Below are positions 11,101 to 23,389 of a stretch of 64,000 nt of DNA, piece by piece. Positions within the stretch are counted from its first letter, which is position 1. Each line of letters starts with the position of its first letter. The notes beneath the pieces are model-generated. The model had not been told where the DNA came from, searched no databases, and saw nothing but the letters and a program-made list of their open reading frames with translations. The translations under genes and the position numbers were made by a program. Origin of the DNA: Morella rubra. Lineage: Eukaryota; Streptophyta; Magnoliopsida; Fagales; Myricaceae. The DNA lies in the NCBI GenBank assembly GCA_003952965.2, contig CM025849.1, forward strand, positions 25,131,121 to 25,195,120. Direction: 5' to 3'.

Positions 11101-13044
11101 TTTTAAAATTGTATTGTGATCGCACATTCACACTGATGACTGATCGGTATACTGTGTACATCTTGGAGTCTTGGAGGCTGGAGAGAGAAGAAAGCTGGAG
11201 AGAGAGAAAGAGGCGAAGTTGAACTGTTGCCATTGGAGCCTTGGAGGAGGAGAGGTAGAGAGAGAGAGGGAGAGTGAGAGAGGGAAGTTGAGAGGGAGAG
11301 GCAGGCGGCCAAAGAGAGAGGCAGAGTGAGAGGGGGACGCGGGAGGCTAGCAGGCTGCCGTTGACCGCTGGAGGCTGGCGTCGGCCGGAGGGAGGCAGAG
11401 GCTGGCCACTGGCGTCAAGAGGTGGGGAGTGAGAGAGCTAAAAGGTTGGCGTCGGGGAGAAGAGGAAATTGAGGGGGTGGGGGGGGGGGAAACAAAACAG
11501 GGCGAAAATGGCTTTTTTAAAAAAAAAAAAAAAAAACCCACCGTTTCACCCTCTAAGAATGTTATAAAAAAAAGGGTCGGGGGGGCTTTGGGGGGGGCGG
11601 GCACGCATTAGGGCTGGGGGCGGGCTGGGCTGCCTGGGGGCGGGCTGAGCTTAAGGGGGCGGGCTGGGCTTTATACTAATATAAAAAAAAAAAAATTTCG
11701 AAATTTTCAGGCAATGGGGGGCTGCTGCCCCCCATTGTCCCTGTGTAGTTCCACCCCTGAATCCATGGAAGACTGGGTTCGAAACAACGTCATAACTCAC
11801 TTGAAACCGGTTGAGAATCTTGGCAACCACAAGACTTTATGCCGGATCCTACCTCTGATGGATTTTTTGAGCAAGATAAGGAACTAAAAGAGAGATCAAA
11901 GGAAGTTCCGGACGACTACTTCGTCGTCTTAGTGGGCGATATGATCACTGAAGAAGCTCTTCCAACTTACCAAGCTCGTATTAATGGTCTAGAAATCTTT
12001 CGTGACCAAACAGGTGTCGATGACACGCCTTGGTCAATATAGGCAAGGGAATGGAGTGCAGAAGAAAACAAGCATGGCAATCTTCTCAACAAGTACCTCT
12101 ACCTTTCGGGACGGGTGGACATGAAACAAATAAAGAAGACAACGCACTATCTGATTGGATCCGGAATGGTAAGATAAGCCGCAAACCTTTTATAGTATTT
12201 ACTTCAATTCTTATTCGTCGCTTTCCGACGCCATATGGCATGCCACTGCTTAACCTTATCTATCTGTGTTTGTGGTGAGAAAATCACACGTCAACGCATA
12301 TTGATTAAGTCTTAATTTATATAGCTCTAGTATGTTACGTCAAGGTTTTCTCTAGATATTCTTCAAAGCTTCATTCTTGGATACTTTGTGCACTAATCAA
12401 ATTAATTTTAGTCTATTCTGTAAAGGGTATTGTATTCATGAAGTCATTAGTCGTACTGGTCAACTACTTAATTTATCTTTTTCTCTTAGGATATCGGCAG
12501 CGGAATAAATCCTTACCTCTTTACAATCTATACGTCATTCCAAGAAAGAGCAACGTTTATCTCCCACGGTAATACGGCCAGGCTGGCCATGAAGTATAGG
12601 GATGAAAAGCTTGCCCTAATATGTGGCACGATTGCCACGGATGAGAAGCGCCATGAAATTGCTTATACTGAAATAGTGGGAAAACTTTTCGAGTTAGATC
12701 CGAGTGACACCGTTATCGCCTTTGCAGAGATGATGAGGAAGAAAATAGTAATGCCAGCCCATTTAATGTACGATGGCCAAGATGAACGTCCATTCGATCA
12801 CTTCACAAGTGTTGCCTCTCGGCTTGGGGTGTACACGACCAAGGACTACATGGGAGGATATACACATTTGGTCGCCAAATGGAACGTGGAGAAGCTAACT
12901 GGACTTTCGAGCGAAGGACGAGAAGCCCAAGACTATGTGTGTGAGTTAGTTAAAAAGATGAAGCGGCTAGAGGAGAGAGGTATGGCAAAAGCTGATGTAG
13001 CACCCAGCATTCCTTTCAGCTGGCTTTGTGGTAGGGAGGTTTAG

Positions 13045-13553
13045 CTGCCAAAGATTGCTAATGATCTTTAAGGTTGCCAATTAAGCATATGCTATTCCGA
13101 AACTCACAAAGAAGCTGCGAAGAGAAAACAAGAAGGTTGAAAATAAGTTACTAATTGTGGCGATACAAATAAGAAGTGTTAGCATGCACCAATGTAATAG
13201 TCATCCGCGTGGTTTTTGTACTAAAATATGGCTCTAATTTTTGTACTTTGATGCTTCTTCATTGAATAAAGCTTGTTCATTTCACGGAATCTCACTACTG
13301 CCCATTTGTTATGGTGGTACTGACATTATTTGCTCCTAAATATTTTAAGTTAAGTGAGTATGTGAGTGAGTGTAGACAAAGTACGTCTTAGGAGCTACTA
13401 ATACTAAGGTTAACTTCCTATTCTTTTGGTCATAATTTTAGTTTCAAACCCGTTCTTCTACTAGTTTAGTTAAAAGCAATTTTAATGGACCCAAAAAAAT
13501 TAATTTAAACTAACTTAATTTTGACTTGAATAGATCTTTATGAGCCCTTATTA
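13045..13553. other. 3' flank of SAD copy B
   Basis: Noncoding. It holds an AATAAA at about 13,265, consistent with the 3' end of the desaturase transcript, then AT-rich DNA running up to the CACTA terminus. I recognise no further gene. Confidence 0.6.
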
Positions 13554-13559
13554 CACTAC

Positions 13560-14370
13560 AAAAAAATTGACTTTTAGTGACAATTTTTTTGTCACTAAAA
13601 GTCAAAATTTCGTCACTAAAAGTATTAGTGACGAAATTTTTCCGTCACGAGCTTCATCAGCGAAAGAGCGTCACTAATTGTTTTAGGTGACGAAAGTCGG
13701 GTTTCGTCACAAATTGTTTTTTTCCGACGGAAAAATTTCATCAATAAATCATACAATGGATCGGAACATTACGATCGATTGGGCTCCAGTCAACCACAGT
13801 CGATCGTTAACAGTAATGATCGGATGGTGAAAGTAAAGGGATCAATTGGGTGGATCCACGATTGGTTGAACCTTGATTTGAAACGATCGATCGAGAAACA
13901 AGCTCGATCGATCACCCATTTGAGGAAGATCGAACGGTAAACAATGACTATCGATCAATTCCATATTGATGATCGATCGGTACATTTAACCAATTGAACC
14001 CTATGATGAACAGGATCGATCATTTCAGTTTTACTAATCAATCACTTGAGTTGGACAATTGAACGTTGTATTAATAATCGGTCAGTTATGTGAGTGATGG
14101 AGCGATTATTTTTGAAATGATAGGTTGTTGTCACATGACGATTAATCGTTTGTGTTGAATGATCGACCGGCTATTTCTCTACGATCGGTTGCTTATAATA
14201 CCGATGGATCGCTTTTGCTTACTAGTCGATCGCTTGCACGGGGAGATCGATCGGAGATGTTACTGATCTATCATTATTTTAGGCATTTTAATATTGCCGA
14301 TTGGAAGGCAGTATTCGGGATCGATCGTTTTCACAATAACCGTTCGATCGCTGAAATTGCCGATCGAGCA
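13560..14370. repeat. CACTA-1 3' subterminal repeats
   Basis: First 190 bp: repeats of TTAGTGACGAAA and its complement TTTCGTCACTAAA. From 13,740 to 14,370: many copies of GATCGATCG and variants in both orientations, spaced roughly 20-50 bp. En/Spm elements are known to have TNPA-binding repeats in this position; binding here is inferred. Confidence 0.8.
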
Positions 14371-14559
14371 ATGTTAACAAAATCAGTTTTTTTTTAAAAA
14401 TAATAATAATAATAAATATTATATAACACGTACTATTACAATAACAATACAATACTCACATTCATAAACATCAATAATAATACATAATAGTCCGTAATTA
14501 AACCGAAAATAACATCGTACTAGTACATAATGTAGCAATCACAAAGCATAAATATTACA

Positions 14560-16000
14560 ACATATCACATCTACTTGTGTCGGCCCCCAAACTGACTCAA
14601 TAGTTGCTTTGACATGTCGTTCATTTTCTTCTCCATTATAGTGGACGTTGCTCCAGCTCCTTTGATATTTCTGTCTGCTCCTTTCACATGCGCTCTTGCT
14701 CCTGTCTGCTCCACTCGCATGCGCTCTTGCTCCTTTTCATGCACTCCTCTTGCTCCAACCGATGCGCTCCTGCTCCACCCGCTGCTCCTCACGGTGGTTT
14801 CAGCGTGGCCTCCATCTCAGCTTGCTTCTTCTTAAATTCTTGCAAGTCTTTTTCTCTAGCAGCTCTCATCCCTTGCCTTTGCTAGCTGGTGCTGTAGATC
14901 AGAAGACTGTGTAGTTAAAGTTGATGAAGGCAGACTTAACTGCGCGTCCTAATCCCTGAACATATCCCGACTTCTTGCCTTAATATCTCAAAATATACTT
15001 CAATTTCGGTGTAAGTCTTCCCTTCTAAATCACACTGGGCTGGAAGGCATCCATCCGTTCCTGAAAAATGACAATAATTATCAAAAACATTAAAGTAGAT
15101 AAACTATACATACATCTTTCAACTAGATTAAAATGAAAGCAACTTACATAAATTTCTCTCGCTCCTTCCGAGGTCCAAACACCATCTTTGTTTGTATAAT
15201 TCTTCTTATACAGCTTTGCTAGATTGATTTGCCACTTCTTGATTTTTCTACATGGAAATAGCATAAAGTTTTTGACAAACAATTTCAAAGAATATAATAT
15301 ATCAATAAAAATCATAATTTAATATTAACTTACCATGCAAGCTCGTGTGCGCTGGAACGAGCGTGAACCAGCATGGTTCACAGTCAACTTTGATCTATTT
15401 ATCTTATTTTGCTCGCTTTGTTTCTACAATATTTTAAGTAATTATCTATAAAAAGAATGTAATATTAAAGCAACAGCTTTTTGTAAATCACGTACCATAA
15501 ATGCTTCGCTGTGAACAGATCACATGGCTCCGTCCACTGTTCTTCTTTGGCATCAGGGAGGGGCTTTAGCAATGCCGCCTCTTTACTCGGGAACTTCTTG
15601 AAATACTCATGCATCCGTTGTAGTGCGTTCGATGTGCCGTCATCATAGTCTCCACCACGTCCTCACATCCTCTGACCGGTGTAAGTCAAGGTCGAAGTGG
15701 TCTTGCATAAGTACCAAACAAACAATATTACAATGATAAATGAAATGCTTAACCAATACTATGTTTACGAGTTTAATCATACCAACACCCCATAATGTAC
15801 TCCTTCATTTTTGCTGGAACATCAGCCCACTTGTTAACAACAATCAGAATCGGCCCTTGGACCAACATTTCAATCTTGGTCGACAAGGTGGCAGCAGTGG
15901 AAGACTCCTCTACACCCTTCCTCCAAGATATGCACGATAATTTCCTGACTCGGACCCAAGACTCTTCTCCAAACCGACCCCGCGTGTCCTACCTCACCCG
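14560..16000 (-). pseudogene. CACTA-1 TNPA-like protein (Ptta/En/Spm plant transposase family), broken
   Basis: Exon-like pieces on minus, in order: NKWADVPAKMKEYIMGCW (near 15,830), FKKFPSKEAALLKPLPDA (near 15,570), NRSKLTVNHAGSRS (near 15,380), KKWQINLAKLYKKNY..EGAREIY (15,250-15,150), ERMDAFQPS (near 15,050) and a GYVQGLGRAV tail near 14,950 followed by a coiled-coil-like end. The order and the KLTVNHxxGSRSF signature match the plant transposase 24 (Ptta/En/Spm) family, the partner protein that binds subterminal repeats. Frames change between pieces, some at plausible introns, others not. Function is presumed lost. Confidence 0.7.
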
Positions 16001-16389
16001 CGCTTAGAAGTAGATGTCACTACATAAAATGAAATTAGCAAAGTTAGTCATCGTTTAACTTAAAAAATTGAAATATAACTTAGAATAATTTCTTACATGC
16101 ACAACTACTAGGACAAGCTGCGTGCCTTGACTCATGGTGGCATGCGGTCTCGGAGATGGAGCGCTTGGACTAGGACTCGGGATCGACTCACAACCAGTGG
16201 AGTAAGAGAGCCATGCAGCTGTCCAGAAGTAATAGAAGGAAATTCCCATCCATGCTTCATTTCACGTACAAGCTGTGACATAACAAAACAAACGATAAAG
16301 ATATGGTAAAAGAGACAATAACAGTAAAAACACTTTAGCAAAATCAACAGCAGCTAAGAAAATAAACTTTAAAGAAATTATTAATCAGA

Positions 16390-18483
16390 ATCCGATTCTT
16401 GCACGTTATTGCCCGATGCCTCATCCTTAGTAGAATTGCTATCACTTTCAAATGAATCTTCATCCCCAACTTTCCTCGCTATTTTCTTCAATTTCCACTT
16501 CATCCCCTTCCGAAATATCATTACAATCTATATGCCTTTTCTTCTGCAGATCAATTACATCAAAAGCTTGGATAACATTTGGCACAACTCCATCCCTCCT
16601 TAACGGATTAAGGTTAAACTGTCAGAAGTCTATAAACAAGTCAATGGCATCGTCCTTCTGATACGCTTCATTCGTGATGGCTGCTTCCGATTCGACATTT
16701 ACATCAACTTCACCATCCTGATCCGGGCCGAGAATGTCATATGAATTTTTACAAGACAACTTCTGTACGACTCACCAAGTAGGTCCATGCATATTATCTA
16801 CTAGATAAAAGACATGACTTACTTGATATGTCAAAACAAATGGACTTACAAGACAATGTTCATCACCATTTCAATCACGTTGTTACATATATTCTTCTTG
16901 ATGTGCATCACATCCAAGTTATGCCGTAATGCTAACGTACTCCAATACGGCAGTTGGAAAAAAAATCTCTTCTTCGTCCAAATCAAATGTCCTGACGACT
17001 GTTTCTTCTTCCCCCTATTCTTTCCCGACGCTTTACCAAAGATAGTCTCCCCGACATGCGTCAATTTTTCCAATACGTCCTCACCATTTAGTTCCTTGGG
17101 CGGAAGTTTATGTACTTCTCTCCCATTGAACATATCCACATCAAATCTCCATGCATGCCTCATTGTCAAGTATCTCATATGACCCATATAACACATTCTT
17201 CTCCCGTGCTTCAACCACTTATAGTCAGTGTCAACATTACACATTGGACATGCCAACTTCCCTTTGGACTCCATCTAGATAAATTGGCATATGCTGGGAA
17301 ATCATTTATGGTCCACATCAAAGCTGCATGCATCTTAAATGTCGTCCCATCTGAAGCGTCATGTGTCTCAACTCCATCTTCCCATAGTTATTTCAACTCG
17401 TCCACTAAGGGTCAAAGATATACATCTATATCATTTCCTACTGACTTGCGACTCGGGATCAAAAGATCATCAGTGAAAATGGACCTTCATACAATTTCAT
17501 GTATGCAATGCTCATGTACACAATGCTCATGTTTCTAAACGGATTGAACTTGTCTAAGCAAGACCAAGGCGGACGTTACTGGCATTCTTGAGCAAACCAA
17601 CTATGGTCCTTATCAAAATTCTTCCAAACCAATAAATCTACAGGATGTCTTATACTCTCCTCATCATCGACTAGTTTCTCCTTATGCCATCTCATGTCAT
17701 GAGCTATATCTTTTGTGGTAAATAAACATTTAAGTCAGGGATTAAAGGGAAACAAGGCAACACTTTCCTAGGAATTTGTTTGCACAAGTCATTTTCGAAC
17801 TTCCACCTAGACACCCCACATATCGGACATCTGTCTAATTTGACATGCATGGATCTTATTGTAACTAAACCCAAGACCCTTTCATAATTCTTTCACCTCG
17901 TAATATGATATCGGTAACGTCTCCCCCATTGGCAATGCCTCCTTAATCAACTGTAATACCATATCAAATGCCTTAACCGACAACTTATTCTCCGACTTCA
18001 TATGCAACAACCGAACCGTAAATGAAAACTTACTAAACTTGCTACATTTAGGCTATAGTTCACGCCCTGCCTCTTCCCATAACTTATCAAAGGGTGTCGA
18101 AGCCTTTGGTCCCAAAGTGTGGATTTCCCATAACCCCACACAAACATCTATTAACATTTCCTTCATCCCGTCAGAGCTATCTCCCTCTAAATCTTCATCA
18201 CAATGTGGTAACCTCACACCGGACTCTTAACTCAAATTTTAAGAAAGTTGAATACCCTCCCAGTGAAACACTCATAACTTATAGCTTACATCAAACTCAT
18301 TAATGTATATATGGTCTTCTATTTTATCCAACACTTGAAACACTACATTTCTATACCTCCGACACTAACATTTGATATGACCCCGAGAGTCTATACAACA
18401 AGCAACCATACCGACAAACCCACGTACCCCTCGACATACTTATCACCAAACCGATTTTTCTCGTAAACCCAACTCTTATCCAT
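16390..18483 (-). pseudogene. CACTA-1 TNPD/Tnp2-type transposase, internally deleted
   Basis: Begins at ATG 18,483 with MDKSWVYEKNRFGDKY, the N-terminal transposase-associated domain. Further on: KLWEEAGRELYPKCSKFSKF, WGVSRWKF-like text, then the Tnp2 core with MRAAL-type motif seen here as FKMHAALMWTINDFPAYA (near 17,300), the cysteine motif KLACPMCNVDT, GHMRYLTMRHAWR and LDVMHIKKNICNNVIEMVMN (near 16,870). Immediately afterwards the sequence jumps to the C-terminal DUF4216-like part (SHVFYLVDNMHGPTW..VVQK) and an acidic tail ending near 16,390. The end of the DDE core and the DUF4218 domain are therefore missing, and several stops lie in the rest. The intact protein cuts and joins the CACTA ends; this copy cannot. 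Confidence 0.85.
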
Positions 18484-18870
18484 AGCCACCAATCCAAAAT
18501 AGTACATGACATTAAAAACTCATACACACCGATTCATTGGATCTTGAATTTGTGCCCAGCTGATAGGTCCTATCCCATTCAAGATTGTGCAGCTGGAGTT
18601 GGACGTCAGTTTGACTTGTGTCCATCTATACTTGAAAAAAATTCAGAAGCATTTCCCCCTTGTCCCCAAGTACACGCACCCGCATTGGGAGCAAACGTCA
18701 TCAACGATAATTGTATGACGCCATACACCAATGCTAGTAGTATACCCAAAAGATAAAAGGTAGATGATACCAAACTTTCTCCAAGACTAGACAGGACACA
18801 AGTACCGAATTCGTCTAACCTTGAATACACAATCTCAAACTGTCCATATTTTGAACAATTCAAGGGTTAT

Positions 18871-20621
18871 TGTTGTTGAAAATTCGCAAGTGCACGAAAT
18901 CGTAACAAGTAGTATAGTAATAAGAAAGGATGTCGAACCCACGAGGACTACTCACCTATTAACTATTGAAATTGTTTTGATTCTAAATTATTTGAAAATC
19001 AAGAAAAGTGGGGGATTTTGAATTTGCAGAAACAAAAATAAATAAATAAACTTAAAAAGAAATTTCACCCAAGAAGAAAACACTAAGGCATCCGACTCAC
19101 CTAACCAATCAAATCCAAAATCCTAACCATGCAATTAGTCAATTATCAACCTCTTTGACGGTGAAATATTCTAATTTATCTAAGACCCTCTCTCGAGTAG
19201 AATTAGAATTACCCAACATACAACAACCCACGATATGTCTATGCGAATTTAGAAGCAATTGAGCACATTAAGATTAATAATATTTCTCATAAAAGCCGCA
19301 CAAATCACGTTGGCACATTCCTGTCTTTCGTTCAATTCATGGCATACATCATTTGAAGCTAAACTACGTGCATCATCTGTCGAGTTAACACGCACACAAC
19401 AAATCATTCAACTATTGGCCAGATAATTGAAAGCATTAAAATCAATGATGTATACTTCAAAAAGAATGGTAAAAATTCGATCACATGGTAATAAGCTTCA
19501 GAATTGTCATGGAGAGGCTACATCGTAGCCTTAGCAATAGAAATTAGTTCATAGCAAAATCAGAATAAATCAAAACAACTCTGGAATTCATAATGAAAAT
19601 TATACAAAGAGAAGAGAAGATAAAAGGATTAAGAAGGAACTATATGTAGATTGAGAATCTCAATTGTTGACAAACTCCAATTCAGCCTCCGTCTTCTTCA
19701 CCTTGTTCCAAGCTTCGGATTCCTCTCCAATGGTGAAAAACTCTCCTTTTTTCGTGCCCTAGTCGTTCTCCCCCCTCCTTCCTTCAAAACCTCTTTGTTT
19801 CCTCAAAACAGGGTTCTCCACAAGGCAGTTTTTCCTCGACCTCCGACTTGATGCTCCGTTTTCACCTTTTTCTGTTCCTTTTTTGGAAAATCCCCAAAAC
19901 ACGAAAGTTGTAGCCTTTTCTCTTAGATTTTCGTAGACACCACGATTGACCTCATTCGAGTTCTATATCAAAAGATATGCTCCAAATACCGAAGGGTGTT
20001 TCAGGAATTCCAGGAATTCCTAGAAAGGAAAGTTTCCTTTGTTAGTTCCAATGAATCCTTCAATTGATTTATTCCTCCTCTTGTTTCATGCGGCACACCA
20101 AAACCTAATAGATGTTTAGGTTTTCTTTAAAATAAAAACACACGTTGGCCTCACATTGTGAGCTGGACCCCAACCTCTCATTGACTTGGTGAATCCCGAA
20201 ATTCTTGGCAGATTTGTTCCCCGACTTCCAGCTGGATTTTGAACTTCAAAACGGGGTAACTAGATTTCAAGCTCTTCATAAACGTTTTAGGCCTTCGTCT
20301 TAGCTTTCCAGAGAATCAAAAAAAATGGAAACCGAGGTCTGTAGCTCCTATTATACTCGATTGATCAAACAGTATTCTAGTTTGCCTAGACCGGGCTAAC
20401 TAGGGTTTTGCTTTGTTGACCTAACCCGAATTTGGCCTCTTCACATCAGCCCAATTTCACCTAATCAAACAGATGTAAACTGCAAAATACCAAGAATTTC
20501 TAATAATTCAGTAAATGTAAAATACCTCAAATTCTAGACAACTAAGCAAAGAAACACATACAAAATGCACTAAATCAACACAATTATGATGACCAAATGT
20601 GTGAAATAAATTCTCACATCA
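18871..20621 (+). mobile_element. Solo LTR-type insertion (fossil) upstream of TNPD
   Basis: About 1.75 kb, beginning TGTTGTTGAAAATTCGCAAG and ending TTCTCACATCA. Flanks GTTAT (18,866-18,870) and GTTAC (20,622-20,626) form a probable 5-bp target duplication with one difference. The opening phrase CGCAAGTGCACGAAATCG followed by GTCGAACCCACGAGGACT is common in plant LTRs. There is no coding interior, so a solo LTR is most likely. Exact first base could be 18,874. Confidence 0.65.
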
Positions 20622-20689
20622 GTTACTATGCGATAAATGCATATTTATCGTGTCCTAACACTTGAACGGGTCTAAGGTTACACATATTA

Positions 20690-21630
20690 TATCCCAAAAA
20701 TAAACCCAAACAAAACAAGTAAAAAAACACTCCTATAATCATCCTCCATGCTTCTCAAACTTCATAATTCATTTTCAGAACTCAAGCACTTCAAAAATCA
20801 AACATGTAAAGAGTATAAATGCTACACATCAATAATCAAAAACACTCATATAATCATCCTCCAGTCTTCTCAAACTTCATGATTCATTTTCAAAACTCAA
20901 GCACTTCAATAATCAAACATGTAAAGAGTATAAATGTTACACTTCAATAATCAATATCTGCCTTAAATGCCGATCGATCAGTTACTATAGACGATTGATC
21001 GTCTCTCTTCAATCTAACAGGCGATCAATTGTCCAATATGGCGACCGATCGTGTTTAACCCAGAATGCAAAAATGCACACAAACCACCCACACCTTCAAA
21101 TCTTCGCCTAAAACACTCTTAAATCATTATCATGTAATACCCATTCCAATGTACATATTAAAAACACCCTAATAGGCCACAATCATCACAACACAAAATC
21201 CCCACAAATACCCAAATCAAATAAATCACCAAACAACCAACCAAATCATTCCTAAATCATAGTGTAGGTCGAGTAACATACTTCTTGCACAAAATCCACA
21301 TCAAAATGCACCAAATTCCTACTAAAATCTCACAAATTTTGCCCAAAATTTTCAATATTCACCCGGTTAAAAAATCAATGAATTTGAGCTTGGACTTGCT
21401 CTTAGATGATTCTAAACACTCTCATATACAAAAGGATGGTGTTTGGGATAAGGTTTGACTGGAAATAACTCTTGGACGTTGGATGTCGTCTCCTTTTTAT
21501 CATGGGTGTGTTTTTGCACTTCACCCACAGCCTTAGAGAATTCTGGCTCATAAAGCTCGATAACTCCCGATTGATCATTTTAAGACTAGAAAACGACAAC
21601 AGATTAAAGTGATCGGTTCAAAAATTTTGA
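20690..21630 (-). other. CACTA-1 noncoding interior 5' of TNPD
   Basis: No gene. Holds a short direct repeat of about 130 bp (ATAATCATCCTCCA..CTCAAACTTCAT..CATGTAAAGAGTATAAATG, starting near 20,735 and 20,850) and a small CGATCGATC cluster near 20,970-21,050. It is matched in reverse by 41,760-42,478 of CACTA-2, which is how the two elements were aligned. Confidence 0.7.
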
Positions 21631-21633
21631 CTT

Positions 21634-23341
21634 TGTAATAGCCCGGACCGTGAAGACCTTTGGCTCTGTCTTATAGTAATAGACGCTACTATTAAACTGA
21701 GGTTACGGACAGTGAGAGGATCGTTAAAGCAACAAGATTCTAAGAAATAAACATCATCAAGACCCTTTATTCCAACCTTTGTATCACAAAAGAGTATCAA
21801 TTTTGCTTTCTATGTACGTCTACAAAACATGGCAGAATAACTACTAAATTCAGTACAATCTACATAGGTTTTTATCTTATTCTCTTCTTCTTCATCATCA
21901 CTAGAAAATATAATCAGGACGCTCTCAACGATGATGTCTAGGTTTTCAGTGACCCAGACCCAACTACCAGCTTAGTATCAAGACCTCATGAGTCAAAGTC
22001 TAAATAAATTCTCCAGGTACATTTTGAACATCTGCTAAAAGAATTTAACAAACAATGGTGAGTCCAAATGACTCAGTAAAGCTAGTGGTTAGACAAATAG
22101 CAGATACAGAAAAGGATATTGAAGAAACCCATTCACCAATAATATCTGAAAACAGAAAAATAAAGTAAATGAAAAGACTTAATTCTTAAAAATATGATCT
22201 TTTCCATTTTTCAATCACCACTACTCACTCTCAGTCCCAGAGTGAATCACTAGGCCAGAGAGATAGGTTACAAGTAACCTCTGTATCTTTGCAGCAATAC
22301 TCCCAAGCACAATACGGTTTCAAACTCCCAGAGTGAGTTATCCTAACAAAGGATCTTTCTGCGTACGACGGAGATGTCAGAATGCCACAACAAGTGGAAC
22401 ACATCCTCTAGTGCACAATACTGTCATGTCTTCACAATATACGTTGAGTATGCATGTCTAATGTCAATGCCCATACATATCATGCATGATATGCAACACC
22501 TTAACCCTTCCTTTGGAAAGCATAGAAACATGATAAAACATTATTCAAAAGAAAGTGTTGTGAAGGAAAAAACAACACTTTTATTTCTCATTTAACCAAC
22601 TAAAATTTACTTCTAGTGTAGCCGAACTCCTCCTATGATCTTCTAATTTTTTATTCTTCTTTCTCTACTCAAATTCCCTCTTGCATCGTCTAGTCTTTCC
22701 TCTTCTTCACTACTCGGTTTCTCTCTCTATGAAAGCTCGACGATTTCACTCGAATGGTGAAATTTTCTAATGGTCGGCCCCCTATTTTTAGGCTTCCAAG
22801 ACTTAGTTGCTAAGTTTTGTCAATTATCCAAAAGATTATCCTTTCATCTTTATCCAGCAGTCTTCTCTATCCACAACTTTATCTCTATCTACAAGTCATC
22901 TCAATCCATAAGTCATATTTATCCATAATTTATCTCTATCCAAAATTCACCTCTATCTATAATTTATCTCTATCCAGAATTCATCTCTATCCACAACTCC
23001 ATAAATCGACCTACTAACTTCTGAAAATAAAAAGTCTCCAAATTTGAACCATAAACTCGTGGATAATCTCCCACATATTAAAAGAATAAAAATCATGTGG
23101 TTCAGTTTTTGAGACAAAAACGTCCTACTAGCTTAAAAAAAGAAATTGATCCAATATGTGCTCCTTAACATCCTGAACAAAAACTCAATTACATGCGAAC
23201 TCCAAATCTCACTTAATCAGGTTCTAATCAAAGTTTTGAACTTAATACATCAAATACTATTTAATCTCACTTAGTCACCAAGTACCCCCTAATGCATTAC
23301 TAAATTCAAGCTCGATTTCGCAAATGCTCAATCTATGATAT
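21634..23341 (+). mobile_element. Probable solo LTR (fossil) inside CACTA-1
   Basis: About 1.7 kb starting TGTAATAGCCCGGACCGTGA, flanked by GACTT on both sides (21,629-21,633 and 23,342-23,346). CACTA-2 lacks it at the equivalent place. The start and the phrase GGTGAGTCCAAATGACTCAG resemble Ty3-gypsy LTRs of plants. The right end does not show the usual CA, so the end is approximate. No gene is seen inside. Confidence 0.55.
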
Positions 23342-23389
23342 GACTTTAAAAACTTTAACTGACCAAACTTTTTTGGCAGTCAAATTTGG

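Larger units (their letters stand above)
8062..11759 (-). mobile_element. hAT-1, DUF4371/ZMYM1-like hAT transposon inserted in SAD copy B
   Basis: 3,698 bp. Terminal inverted repeats are imperfect: CAATGGCGGAACCAGG at the left and CAGGGGTGGAACTACA reading in from the right. The flanks AATCTATG (8054-8061) and AATCCATG (11,760-11,767) are an 8-bp target duplication with one difference, and removing the element restores the FKSMEDW reading of the host exon. Copy A shows the empty site. Contents on the minus strand: a GA/CT-rich leader, AT-rich tandem repeats and a broken transposase. The second copy of the family is at 55,718-60,537. Confidence 0.93.
7903..13044 (+). pseudogene. Stearoyl-ACP desaturase pseudogene, copy B, split by a hAT element
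   Basis: Exon parts: 7903-8061, then 11,768-12,168 after the hAT insertion and its 8-bp duplication, then exon 3 at 12,490-13,044. Intron 2 (12,169-12,489) has GTAAG and TTAG ends. Without the insertion the product would be about 371 residues, slightly shorter than the usual 390-400. Exon 3 is one clean frame holding [18 protein letters not shown], the second iron-ligand motif [43 protein letters not shown] and the C-terminal [10 protein letters not shown]. Besides the insertion there is a 1-bp loss near VEN(L), shifting the frame before PDPTSDGF, and TAG in place of Trp after WSI. The second diiron motif is therefore intact but the first half is broken. A polyadenylation-like AATAAA follows near 13,265. 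Family assignment is certain; transcription is unknown. Confidence 0.93.

Noticed and set aside
11103-11604. Two minus-strand frames rich in Ser, Leu and Pro
   Set aside because: CT-rich leader of hAT-1, same situation as in hAT-2.
13740-14370. CGATCGATCG clusters as a CRISPR array
   Set aside because: Copies vary, point both ways and have irregular spacing, there are no constant repeats or cas genes, and they sit at CACTA ends in a plant genome.
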